Below the pieces are notes generated by a model. The model was not told the origin of the DNA, ran no database searches, and saw nothing but the letters and a program-made list of their open reading frames with translations. From Prosthecobacter debontii (lineage in GTDB: Bacteria > Verrucomicrobiota > Verrucomicrobiia > Chthoniobacterales > Chthoniobacteraceae), in NCBI GenBank assembly GCA_945905735.1, contig CAMDQC010000033.1, positions 1 to 40,409 of the forward strand: 40,409 bases of DNA, in the 5' to 3' direction. A program made the position numbers and the translations under genes. Below, piece after piece: positions 17,403 to 25,033 of the stretch (positions within the stretch are counted from its first letter, which is position 1; the number at the start of each line of letters is the position of its first letter).

Positions 17403-18890
17403 TCACTTAATCCTCCCGCGGTATGAGACGGCATACTGGCCTGACACATAGACAATATTCCGCTTTGCGTCCCATGCCCACTGGCCGCGAAGATGGCCGG
17501 CGTCGTTGAAATCGATCCTCGCCGCATTAGTCCACGACTGGCCGGCGTCCCTCGTGATCCACGCGTCGTTGTAACGGCCGTAGTCTCCGCCGTCTCCGAC
17601 TCGCGTCACGATCATCATTTCCTTTTCGCTCGCGCCAAAGATGGGGCCTCGATGCACTCTCGGCGAACCCGGAAGGCTCTTGCCGTAGAGACTCCAGCTC
17701 TTGCCTCCATCGGTGGAGACGATCGTGCCTTCCTTCGCCCGGAAGTAGAGGTTCGGACCAAAGTGAATCAGTTCACTCTCAAGCGTGAACTCGGCCACTT
17801 TCGTCCACGTGCTCCCGCCGTTCGTGCTGAGAAAAATTCCCGGGGACGTCTGCTTTCCTTTTTCATCCGCCGGTTTCTCCGAACGGATAAGCGTCGTCGC
17901 ATTCACGAGTCCGACTTTGTAGCTCTTACTCGCACCGGGCTCGCCGAGCGGCGCGGGCAATGGTTTTGCGATCGCGCCGCCGTCCACGCTGAGCAGCAAC
18001 TCACCCTTCGGGCCGGAGCTGAGGATGACCTTCGGCGGCATGGATGTCTCCAAATCCATGTCGATGAAGTTAGTCAGCTTCTTATCGAGGTAAGTCAGGG
18101 TCTTGCCGCTGTCGGCAGAAACGGCCACGAGACCACTGAGGCTCAGCGCCACGCGACCGGAGCCGCAGAAGACTTTGGCGCCACTCACTTTTTCAAAGCC
18201 CTTGCCTTCCACCTTCGTCCACGAATCACCCCGGTCGCTGCTTTTCCAGGTCCCCATTGCGTGACTGAGGCTCGCCATCACATCGCCGTTGGGCAGGAGC
18301 ACGAGAGGCCCGTAGCCCAGATTGGAATAATGATAGATGCCCTTCATTCCGAGGTCGAGCTTCCGCATGAGCTGGTAATTAATCGGCTCCCAAATTCCGA
18401 CCTTCATGGATTGCGGGGTTTCGCCAAACTTCGGCTTGGCCGTTGGCGGTGGAAGCGGGCCGGGCGGTGGAGCAACCGCCTTCGACGCGGGATCCAGCGC
18501 CGCGAGAGTCTTCGCGCTGTAGATGTCGTAAATTTTCCCACCCTCGACCTTCTCCGCTCGCTGCCAGGTCACCGTCGCTTTCTGATCCTTCTGGATCGTC
18601 TCAAAATTGGTGGGCTCGCCGTTGAGGGTGATGACCGTCGTGGGCAGGAGATGGAGTTGACACTCGTTGATATCCCCCCACGCTTTGCCGCCCGGCTTCG
18701 CGCCACGGATTTGGAAAACCTGCGCCGCGACTTCGACACTCTTGATGACGCCGACGACCGTCCCCTCGGTCGGCGGGCCGTTCATCTCAATCGGAGCAGC
18801 AGATTCCGCGGCGGACGCCGCGAATGGCCAGACCGAAGCCAGCACCACAAGGGCGGCGCGCGCCGAAAGAAAAGCCGTTCGCAGTTTCAT
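17403..18890 (-). CDS. BNR/Asp-box beta-propeller protein with extra N-terminal domain, copy 3
   Basis: This 495-residue member begins with a signal peptide (about 1-27). Its small beta-rich domain (about 40-130, TVVGVIKSVEVAAQVFQIRG and TTVITLNGEPTNF) is absent from the other two copies and resembles DUF5666-type barrels. A Pro-rich linker (PPPGPLPPPTAKPK) leads into the propeller with Asp boxes SSDRGDSW, STNGGSTW, STDGGKSW and TRDAGQSW. Its C-terminal part keeps the shared pattern GPIFGASEKEMMIVT and WAWDAKRN. It is the first of the three related genes, 12 bases after the DUF1552 gene stop. The extra domain may anchor or target the protein; no function is established. Confidence 0.78.
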   Translation of the reverse strand: MKLRTAFLSARAALVVLASVWPFAASAAESAAPIEMNGPPTEGTVVGVIKSVEVAAQVFQIRGAKPGGKAWGDINECQLHLLPTTVITLNGEPTNFETIQKDQKATVTWQRAEKVEGGKIYDIYSAKTLAALDPASKAVAPPPGPLPPPTAKPKFGETPQSMKVGIWEPINYQLMRKLDLGMKGIYHYSNLGYGPLVLLPNGDVMASLSHAMGTWKSSDRGDSWTKVEGKGFEKVSGAKVFCGSGRVALSLSGLVAVSADSGKTLTYLDKKLTNFIDMDLETSMPPKVILSSGPKGELLLSVDGGAIAKPLPAPLGEPGASKSYKVGLVNATTLIRSEKPADEKGKQTSPGIFLSTNGGSTWTKVAEFTLESELIHFGPNLYFRAKEGTIVSTDGGKSWSLYGKSLPGSPRVHRGPIFGASEKEMMIVTRVGDGGDYGRYNDAWITRDAGQSWTNAARIDFNDAGHLRGQWAWDAKRNIVYVSGQYAVSYRGRIK

Positions 18891-18902
18891 GAGCGATAGA
18901 CG

Positions 18903-20231
18903 TCACGCCTTGAAATCAATCCCCGCGCACGTGCCGGTGCTGTCGGCGAATTTGTCCGCCTTCATGCCCGTCCGCTGCAGGATGCTGACGAACAGGTTGC
19001 TCAGCGGCTTGTTATGTTTTTTGTCGAGTTCGACATGGCCGGCGTGCTTGAAGCCGCCGCCGGCGAGGATGATTGGCAGGTTCTGGCTCATGTGTTGCGC
19101 GGCGCTGCCCATGAAGGCGCCGGAGAGGATCGAGGTTTTCTCCAGCATGGTTTCGTTGCCTTCTTTCGTTCCCTTCATCTTCACGAGGAAGTCGCGGAAG
19201 GCGGACATCTGCGCCAGTTCATGCACGCGCAGCATCGCGATTTTCTCGGCGACCATGCTGTGATGCGTGAGGTCGTGGTGCTCGCGCGTGACGCCGGGGA
19301 TGTCCGGGCTGGCCGTGCCGCCATCCTGGACGAACAGCGTGATGACGCGCGTGGAGTCGGTCTGCAGGATGAGGTGGATCATGTCGAACATCATGCGCAT
19401 CCGGCCGATGAGGCCGTTGGGGTCAGTGATGTCGGTGGGCGGTTTGGCATCCACCTTCGGCTTGGGCTGCGACGCCCAGGCTTCGGTCGCGGCCATCTTC
19501 TTTTCCAAGTCGCGGATGGAGTCGAAATATTCGGCGAGCTTGTCCTTGTCCCCTTGGCCGACTTTGGAACGGAGCTGCTTCGCCTGCTCGGTCACGGCAT
19601 CGAGCACGCTGTGGCCGCGCGCCAGTTTCGCCTGCTGGGCTTTCACCTCGTTGCCTCCGCCGCTCAGGAACAGCCGCGAGAACAGCACCGATGGCTTGCC
19701 GATGGCGGGAAGGCCCACGCCGCTCGAGGTGTAGGACAGGCCTCCGAGCATGCTGCCGCCGCCGTTGAGATCCGTGCTGAGATTGAGATACGGCTCGCGG
19801 GTGGTGCCGAGCATGTTGCCGGCGAGCACCTGATCCACGGAGACGCTGTTGCGATACACCATCCCGCCCTTCTTCGGCGCAGCGGTGAGGAAGCTGGGGC
19901 CCACGTCGTGCCCGCCGATGACGTCCGGATGCGAGATGCCGCTGATCACGGTGAAATCATCGCGCAGTCCGGCATCGGTGAGCACCTTGAGGTATTCGGA
20001 AGGCTCGTAATCTTTGCCGGCTTTCTCGGGGAAAAATGAGGGCGGGTGGAAGCCCAGATTGTAGCAGATGGCCAGCATGCGCCGCCCGGTCACGCCCGCA
20101 CCCTGGGCGCCAGGAACGGGTGCGGCGAAAAGGTTCATGGCATCGAGCAGTGGAAGTCCGACCGTGACGCCGGCGGCGCGCAGGAACGATCGGCGTGAAA
20201 TGGAAACGGGCAGGTGTGTGGATGTGTTCAT
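18903..20231 (-). CDS. DUF1552 protein, Tat-exported (second copy)
   Basis: The 442-residue protein starts with a twin-arginine signal (SRRSFLRAAG, R13-R14, hydrophobic to about residue 37). Typical DUF1552 segments follow: MLAICYNLGFHPPSFFPEKA, FTVISGISHPDVIGGHD, a central helical stretch EYFDSIRDLEKKMAATE, and REHHDLTHHSM with clustered histidines. It ends CAGIDFKA. It lies 15 bases downstream of its cytochrome/DUF1592 partner and leads into the three BNR genes. Compared with the copy at 3749, the same order of motifs is kept but sequence identity looks moderate, so the two pairs appear to be old paralogues or separate acquisitions. The family's function is unknown. Confidence 0.88.
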   Translation of the reverse strand: MNTSTHLPVSISRRSFLRAAGVTVGLPLLDAMNLFAAPVPGAQGAGVTGRRMLAICYNLGFHPPSFFPEKAGKDYEPSEYLKVLTDAGLRDDFTVISGISHPDVIGGHDVGPSFLTAAPKKGGMVYRNSVSVDQVLAGNMLGTTREPYLNLSTDLNGGGSMLGGLSYTSSGVGLPAIGKPSVLFSRLFLSGGGNEVKAQQAKLARGHSVLDAVTEQAKQLRSKVGQGDKDKLAEYFDSIRDLEKKMAATEAWASQPKPKVDAKPPTDITDPNGLIGRMRMMFDMIHLILQTDSTRVITLFVQDGGTASPDIPGVTREHHDLTHHSMVAEKIAMLRVHELAQMSAFRDFLVKMKGTKEGNETMLEKTSILSGAFMGSAAQHMSQNLPIILAGGGFKHAGHVELDKKHNKPLSNLFVSILQRTGMKADKFADSTGTCAGIDFKA

Positions 20232-20246
20232 GGTTGGTTGGTCGTT

Positions 20247-22655
20247 CTATTTCCTGGCGAATGTTTCACTCTGCACCACGTCCAGCACCAGGGTCCGGAA
20301 TCCGTAGTTCTTCTTCTTCACGTCGGCAACGATCGCGCTCACCGTCGAGCGGTCGGCAAAAGTGAGGTCGCGGCCGAGGGCGTAAACCAGCAGCTTCTCG
20401 GTGAGCGCGCGGGCGATCTGGTCGCTTTCGGAAAGGAGCAGCTTTTTGTATTCGTCCACGGCTTTGAAGGTGCGGCCGTCGGGCAGGACATCGGCGGCCT
20501 GCACATCCGGGCCGATTCGGTATTCCACTTTTGGAACCTGTTTTCCCACTTTGCCCATCACGCGATAGCTTGTCCGCCAGCCGCCGAGCACGTCGAAATT
20601 CTCCAGCGCGAATCCATGCGGATCGAGCTTGGCGTGGCAGCCGGCGCACGATGGATCGGCGGCATGCTTGGCCATTTGTTCGCGAATCGTCGTGGTGCCG
20701 CGCACGTCGGATTCGATGGCGGCGATGTTCGGCGGCGGCGGCGAGGGCGGTCTCCCGATGATCCGCTCCAGCACCCATTTCCCGCGATGCACGGGCGAGG
20801 TCACCGAGCCGTTCGCGGTCACTTTCAGCACGCTGGCATGAGTCATCACGCCGCCGCGCATGGTGTCCTTGGGCAGCGTCACCTTGCGCATCTCCACGCC
20901 GGCGACGCCGGGGATTCCATAGTGGCTCGCGAGCCGGCTGTTGAGAAAGGTCCAGTCGGAATTCACGAAGTTCAGGAGATTGAGATCGTTCTTCAGGACT
21001 TCGGTGAAGAAGAGCTGCGTCTCCTGGACCATCGCATCTTTGATCAGCGGATCGAACTCCGGATACATCTTCGGATCGGGAGTCGTCGCGTCGATCTCCC
21101 GCAGGTCGAGCCACTGATCCACGAAGTCGCGGACGAAGAATTGCGACGCCGGTACGTCAAGCAAGCGCCGCGCTTCCGCGACGCGTCCTTCCGGCGTTTG
21201 CAGCTTCCCTTTCGCCGCGGCGGCGAACAGCGCGTCGTCCGGCATCGAGCCGGTGAGGAAATAGGACAGCCTGCTCGCGAGCGCGTAGTCGTTGAGCTTT
21301 CCCTTGGGCTCCTGGAGAAAGAGAAAATCCGGCGACGACAGCGCGGTCGTGTAGGCGAGAATCATCGCATCGTGGAAGGACGGCTTTTCGCTGGCGGCCA
21401 TTTGGTCGGTGGCGATTTTCGCGAACTTGGCGACCTCCTGCGTAGTGACCGGACGGCGAAACGCCTTCGGCAGAAAAGCGGTGAGCAATTTGTTCGCGTC
21501 CGCAGCCGGGTTCGTTGAATTGGCGGCCACGGATTTGTATTCTCTGCCTTGCGGAGCCTTGTCGGCAAAGGAGCGCCCGCTGTTGCCTTTCTCCTTCAGC
21601 GGCAGGTCGCCGAAGAGCACCGTCCGCCCGCGCGGCGGCCACTCCTCGATGAATGGACCTTCCAATTCCACTGACTGAACGAGCAGCCCCGGGCCGGTGT
21701 AGTTCGCGAAATCATGTCGCCACGGTCTGCGAAATGGGATGTCGAGAAATGGCTCAATCGTCAGGGATCCGCCCCCAAGCCAAACTTCGAGTTCCGACAC
21801 AACAGGCGGTCCTGGTTCGGATTCGAGGAAGGCAATCGTCGAATCACCGGACTTGATGCGGACATACACGGTCTCGTCTGTGCCCTGATAGACGGCATGT
21901 GCCACCCGCAATTTGTAACGATAGCGTCCGGCGGTGGAAACCTTGATGTCTTTGTATTCAATCCCTCCCCTAAAGGAAACCACGCCTCCTTCCGGTATGG
22001 TCCGCAAGTCTTTGAGGAGCCCCTGCTTCCCTCCTTCAAGCGTGCCGATCGTCTTCGGGGTCCCGACGATCTTCCTCAGCTCCGGCTTCGCGAGATCCTC
22101 CGGCCGCGGCATCGCGTTCAGCAGCGCATACTCCCCCACTGCCATGTAGTTCTGAATCTGCTCACCCGACATGGACAGCGCCGAGCCGACCCGGTCGAAA
22201 CCAAACTCCCCCGTGGCGTCGCGGGGAAGCATCGAACCCAGCTCCGTGTGAGTGCCGAGCAGATCGTTCACGGTGTTCTGGTATTGCGAGCGGTTCAGTC
22301 TGCGGAAGGTGTCACCACCGCTGGTCTGGGCTGCGAGCGCCAGCGCCGCGCGATTGAGTTCCGCATTCACGGAAGCCACCAGCGCCGAAGCGTCTTTCTC
22401 GGAGATCGGCTTGCCATCTTTTTTCGGCGGCATTTCCTTCGTTTCGACCATCTCCGCCAGCTCCCGCCATTGCTCCGCGGACGCCTTGCTCGCGATCGGC
22501 CACTCGAGTTTATCCACGCGGAAATCGCCCTTCTGCTTCTCCGGCCCGTGACACTTCAGACAGTTCTGCGAGAGAAACGGCTGCAACGGACCAACTGCAC
22601 CGAATGCCGTTGCGGTGAAGGCGAGAAGCGCGATGAGGCAATTCGTGATGCGCAT
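20247..22655 (-). CDS. Planctomycete-type cytochrome c / DUF1592 multidomain protein (second copy)
   Basis: This 802-residue protein has a Sec signal (1-20) and a CLKCH heme motif (C32, C35, H36). A DUF1587 region (FRRLNRSQYQNTVNDLLG) follows, then a beta-rich middle part with SLTIEPFLDIPFRRPW. DUF1595 and DUF1592 come next (RLSYFLTGSMPDDALFAAAA), then DUF1588 with a second heme motif CAGCH (C670, C673, H674) and a DUF1585 tail. It ends SETFARK. Two c-type hemes are therefore possible. It is the first structural gene after the sigma/FecR pair, 3 bases after the fecR stop, so it is the most likely immediate regulatory target. Electron-transfer partner and substrate are not known for the family. 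Confidence 0.9.
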   Translation of the reverse strand: MRITNCLIALLAFTATAFGAVGPLQPFLSQNCLKCHGPEKQKGDFRVDKLEWPIASKASAEQWRELAEMVETKEMPPKKDGKPISEKDASALVASVNAELNRAALALAAQTSGGDTFRRLNRSQYQNTVNDLLGTHTELGSMLPRDATGEFGFDRVGSALSMSGEQIQNYMAVGEYALLNAMPRPEDLAKPELRKIVGTPKTIGTLEGGKQGLLKDLRTIPEGGVVSFRGGIEYKDIKVSTAGRYRYKLRVAHAVYQGTDETVYVRIKSGDSTIAFLESEPGPPVVSELEVWLGGGSLTIEPFLDIPFRRPWRHDFANYTGPGLLVQSVELEGPFIEEWPPRGRTVLFGDLPLKEKGNSGRSFADKAPQGREYKSVAANSTNPAADANKLLTAFLPKAFRRPVTTQEVAKFAKIATDQMAASEKPSFHDAMILAYTTALSSPDFLFLQEPKGKLNDYALASRLSYFLTGSMPDDALFAAAAKGKLQTPEGRVAEARRLLDVPASQFFVRDFVDQWLDLREIDATTPDPKMYPEFDPLIKDAMVQETQLFFTEVLKNDLNLLNFVNSDWTFLNSRLASHYGIPGVAGVEMRKVTLPKDTMRGGVMTHASVLKVTANGSVTSPVHRGKWVLERIIGRPPSPPPPNIAAIESDVRGTTTIREQMAKHAADPSCAGCHAKLDPHGFALENFDVLGGWRTSYRVMGKVGKQVPKVEYRIGPDVQAADVLPDGRTFKAVDEYKKLLLSESDQIARALTEKLLVYALGRDLTFADRSTVSAIVADVKKKNYGFRTLVLDVVQSETFARK

Positions 22656-22658
22656 GGT

Positions 22659-23993
22659 TTATGGATTCGTGGAAGTCCCCGCGTGCGCCGACTCGATGGC
22701 GACCCCGGCGATTTCCATCCCCGCCTTCGCGTCGTAGCACACGATGTAAACGAGAGACACCTGTCCCCCCGACGGCGGTTGCTGATAGCCGCGCATCTTC
22801 GCGATGAAGGATGACACCGGCACCGACACCGTGCGCCACCCGCTCGCATCCGTCTGCCCGGTGCTCGGCGGAACGACCAATTCGTAATTGCCGGCAAACG
22901 CGCCCGACGACTCGTGGCGGCTCAAAAGCACCGTCACCGGCTTCGATCGCTGCATCCGAAATTTCATCGTGAGCACGCTGTCAGGCATGAGCGAAACGAT
23001 GCGCCCCGCCGAACTGTCCTTCCGTGAGACCGCTTGCGTGATGACCTTCGTGCCGTCCTTCCGCGTCGCCGCGACATGCGGCACGGTCGCCATGCGCGCC
23101 GGCTCCGCGCCCTCCGCCGGAAGCCACGAGCCCTGCCACAACTCCGAAGGCTTCGTGCGAAAATCCTCACGCCAGCGAGCCGCCGCCACCCCGCGCGATG
23201 AAGCCTCCATTTTCACCGTCGCATCGAGCGTCGCCACCGCCGACTGCGCGGATGCCACCTCGACCGTCGCGCCATCCGCCAGCCGCCGGAGCCGCACGCG
23301 CCCCGTCTCCACCGAGAGCGTCGATTGTTCCGCGACCGCCGAAATCGAAAACTTCGTGCCCAGCACCTCCGCCTCCGCCGCTGGCGTGCGAATCACCATC
23401 GGATGCCCCGTCGGTTGCGGACAAACATCCGCCGAAAACGCGCCGCGCCGCAGCGTCAGCCGCTTCTTCCCGTGGTCGGAAAAAGAAAGCTCCGCATCAC
23501 CGGAGAGAGTCAGCTCCGAGCCATCGCGAAATTTCACCACCGCCGAAGAAGCCGCGCCCTCCACCGTGAGCGAACCCTCGCTTAGCCGCGCACCCGCTTC
23601 CAGCGCCGGACGAACCCGCCCGTCCTCGCTGCTCCACGACACCGAGCCCGTCGCCCGCACCAATTCCACGATGTCCTCCTGCGAAGCCGCCCTCGGCCAC
23701 AGCCACACCCCGCCGAGCAGCACCGCAAGGCAAGCCGCCAGCGCCAGCGCTGCGCGTCGCCACGAAATCTGCGCGACCGGCGCAGGCTCGCTCACCGCGG
23801 TCGCATCCCTGCCGAGAATCGCGTCCGCATCGCAAGCCAGCCGCGCATGCAGTTCGACACGCCACAAGTATTCATCGCGCGCCGCCGCGTCCGTCCGCAG
23901 CAGCGCATTCAATTCCTCCGCCTGCCGCTCCAACACGCTGCCGTCGCACACCGCCGCCACTGCTCCATCGAATTCCGGCGATGGAAAATTCAC
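22659..23993 (-). CDS. FecR-type membrane regulator (probable anti-sigma factor)
   Basis: I place the start at the GTG at 23993, which overlaps the sigma factor stop and is preceded by a strong ribosome binding site; this gives 444 residues. A cytoplasmic segment (1-78) contains LRTDAAARDEYLWRVELHARL, then one transmembrane helix (about 80-98, ALALAACLAVLLGGVWLW). The FecR domain (about 105-235, GSELTLSGDAELSF and TPAAEAEVLGTKFSI) follows. The last 180 residues form a predicted beta-sandwich (WREDFRTKPSELWQGSWLP to IAGVAIESAH), which could sense a ligand outside the membrane. In related PVC systems FecR proteins accompany this class of sigma factor. The coupling of the two genes supports an anti-sigma role (inference). 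Confidence 0.82.
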   Translation of the reverse strand: MNFPSPEFDGAVAAVCDGSVLERQAEELNALLRTDAAARDEYLWRVELHARLACDADAILGRDATAVSEPAPVAQISWRRAALALAACLAVLLGGVWLWPRAASQEDIVELVRATGSVSWSSEDGRVRPALEAGARLSEGSLTVEGAASSAVVKFRDGSELTLSGDAELSFSDHGKKRLTLRRGAFSADVCPQPTGHPMVIRTPAAEAEVLGTKFSISAVAEQSTLSVETGRVRLRRLADGATVEVASAQSAVATLDATVKMEASSRGVAAARWREDFRTKPSELWQGSWLPAEGAEPARMATVPHVAATRKDGTKVITQAVSRKDSSAGRIVSLMPDSVLTMKFRMQRSKPVTVLLSRHESSGAFAGNYELVVPPSTGQTDASGWRTVSVPVSSFIAKMRGYQQPPSGGQVSLVYIVCYDAKAGMEIAGVAIESAHAGTSTNP

Positions 23994-24529
23994 GCCTCCA
24001 CCTCCTGCGCGGTCGCAGCCCGCACACATTCCAGCAACGCCTGCCGGATGCGCTGCATCATTTTGTAAACCGCCTCCACACTCCGCCCCTGCGCTTCCGC
24101 GAGCGCCCCGATGCCCGTGCGATCGTAATAGTATCCGGTCACCAATCGCCGCTGCTCCTCCGGCAATTTCTCCACGCACTTTTCCAAAGCCGCCAGCCGC
24201 CGCTCCATCTCCGGCCGCAGCGCCTCACGCCGCTGCGTCAGTTCCTCCGCCAGCCCGTGCTCCAACAACCGCTGCCAGATGGCCCGCCGCTCCAGCCAGC
24301 GCCGCGTATGATGCTGCGCAAAGCGGCACGCCCAAGGCGTGAACGGCCGCGCCTCATCATACTCCGCGAACTTCTCCCACAACGCCGCCGCCGTCTGCTG
24401 CACAATATCCTCCGCATCCGCCAGACTCGGCACCATCGCCAGCACCGTCCGCCGCACCTCCCGCTCACTCGCGAGAAACAGCCGCAAAAAACGCGGCTGG
24501 TCGGGAGGTAATGGCGGATTCGGATTCAT
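23990..24529 (-). CDS. ECF-type sigma-70 factor, Rhodopirellula/Verrucomicrobium family
   Basis: The 179-residue protein contains sigma region 2 (about residues 15-75, SLADAEDIVQQTAAALWEKF, then PFTPWACRFAQHHTRRWLE). Region 4 (about 112-170) has LEKCVEKLPEEQRRLV followed by a helix-turn-helix, GALAEAQGRSVEAVYKMMQR. Length and the W-A-x-x-F-A pattern fit the small Rhodopirellula/Verrucomicrobium sigma-70 subfamily (TIGR02989). No signal peptide is present, so it is cytoplasmic. It recruits RNA polymerase to specific promoters, probably including that of this operon. The gene sits at the head of the left operon and is coupled to fecR downstream. Its start lies 4 bases inside the end of a degraded S9 peptidase frame. 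Confidence 0.92.
   Translation of the reverse strand: MNPNPPLPPDQPRFLRLFLASEREVRRTVLAMVPSLADAEDIVQQTAAALWEKFAEYDEARPFTPWACRFAQHHTRRWLERRAIWQRLLEHGLAEELTQRREALRPEMERRLAALEKCVEKLPEEQRRLVTGYYYDRTGIGALAEAQGRSVEAVYKMMQRIRQALLECVRAATAQEVEA
23994..24006 (-). promoter_or_regulatory. Strong ribosome binding site fixing the fecR GTG start
   Basis: On the minus strand AGGAGG (24001-24006) lies 7 bases before the GTG at 23993. It sits inside the last codons of the sigma factor gene, so the two genes share a GTGA start/stop overlap. This decides the start over the longer open frame reaching 24179. Confidence 0.8.
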
Positions 24530-25017
24530 GTGTGTCTTTCATATTCTTCCGTCGGGCATGTCTTTTTGGACAAACTTTTTTCGCTTCCGTAAATGGCCGG
24601 ATTCACGACTGGGATTCGACCGCCTAAACGAGCCTTGTGACTATTCCCGATCGTGCCTGGATTGCCGTCCTTGGTCAGCGCAACCTCCCGGCCACTGGCG
24701 ACGACGAGTCTTTCGCTCGGCACCACAACCGTGCGCTTTCCGTCGGCGGCATCGTAGCGCGCAATCTCCGGCACCTTCGCGCCAGCGGCCGTCTCCAACC
24801 TCAGACAACCCGAGCCGTCCGGAAGCCAGGTCGCGCCAAAGGAGCGGACGGCAAACTCGTTCGTTTCATAAATCGCCTTAATCTGCGGCTCGACCTGCGC
24901 CAGCAAGCGGTCGCTGGCTTCCGCTGCCGGGTTGGCTGCTTGCGCCGGTCGGGCGAATGATATCGCTACCAGCGGGGTGAGCAACAGAGCTGTGAGGAGC
25001 GTGAGTAAGTGTTTCAT
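24526..25017 (-). pseudogene. N-terminal remnant of an S9 (DPP IV-like) peptidase
   Basis: The frame opens with a signal peptide (MKHLLTLLTALLLTPLVAIS, cut near AQAA). Residues 45-110 match the start of the DPP IV N-terminal propeller: FAVRSFGATWLPDGSG, then EIARYDAADGKRTVVVPSE. A full S9B enzyme has about 700 residues or more with a C-terminal Ser-Asp-His domain; here the match ends at about residue 110 (near 24690). The last 50 codons look like read-through into the sigma promoter region. I infer a truncated gene. The length of 163 residues and the abrupt end of similarity support this. A C-terminal remnant of the same family lies at 30206-30343, on the same strand but in the upstream direction. 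Confidence 0.6.
24559..24572 (-). promoter_or_regulatory. Short inverted repeat upstream of the sigma gene
   Basis: An inverted repeat (TGTC, six bases, GACA) lies 30 bases before the sigma start, in an A-rich stretch unlike the flanking GC-rich DNA. It could be an operator or part of an autoregulated promoter. I see no convincing -35/-10 pair around it, so the call is tentative. Confidence 0.3.
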
Positions 25018-25033
25018 GGCTGGTCGTGTTGCT

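Noticed and set aside
15062..18890. Calling the Asp-box proteins sialidases because an acetylesterase lies elsewhere in the window
   Set aside because: Asp boxes alone only show a propeller. The arginine triad and the Tyr/Glu catalytic pair are not evident, and SASA-type esterases act on many glycans.
17493..18899. Plus-strand open frame (468 codons) opposite the third propeller gene
   Set aside because: Composition and lack of motifs indicate an antisense shadow of the propeller protein.
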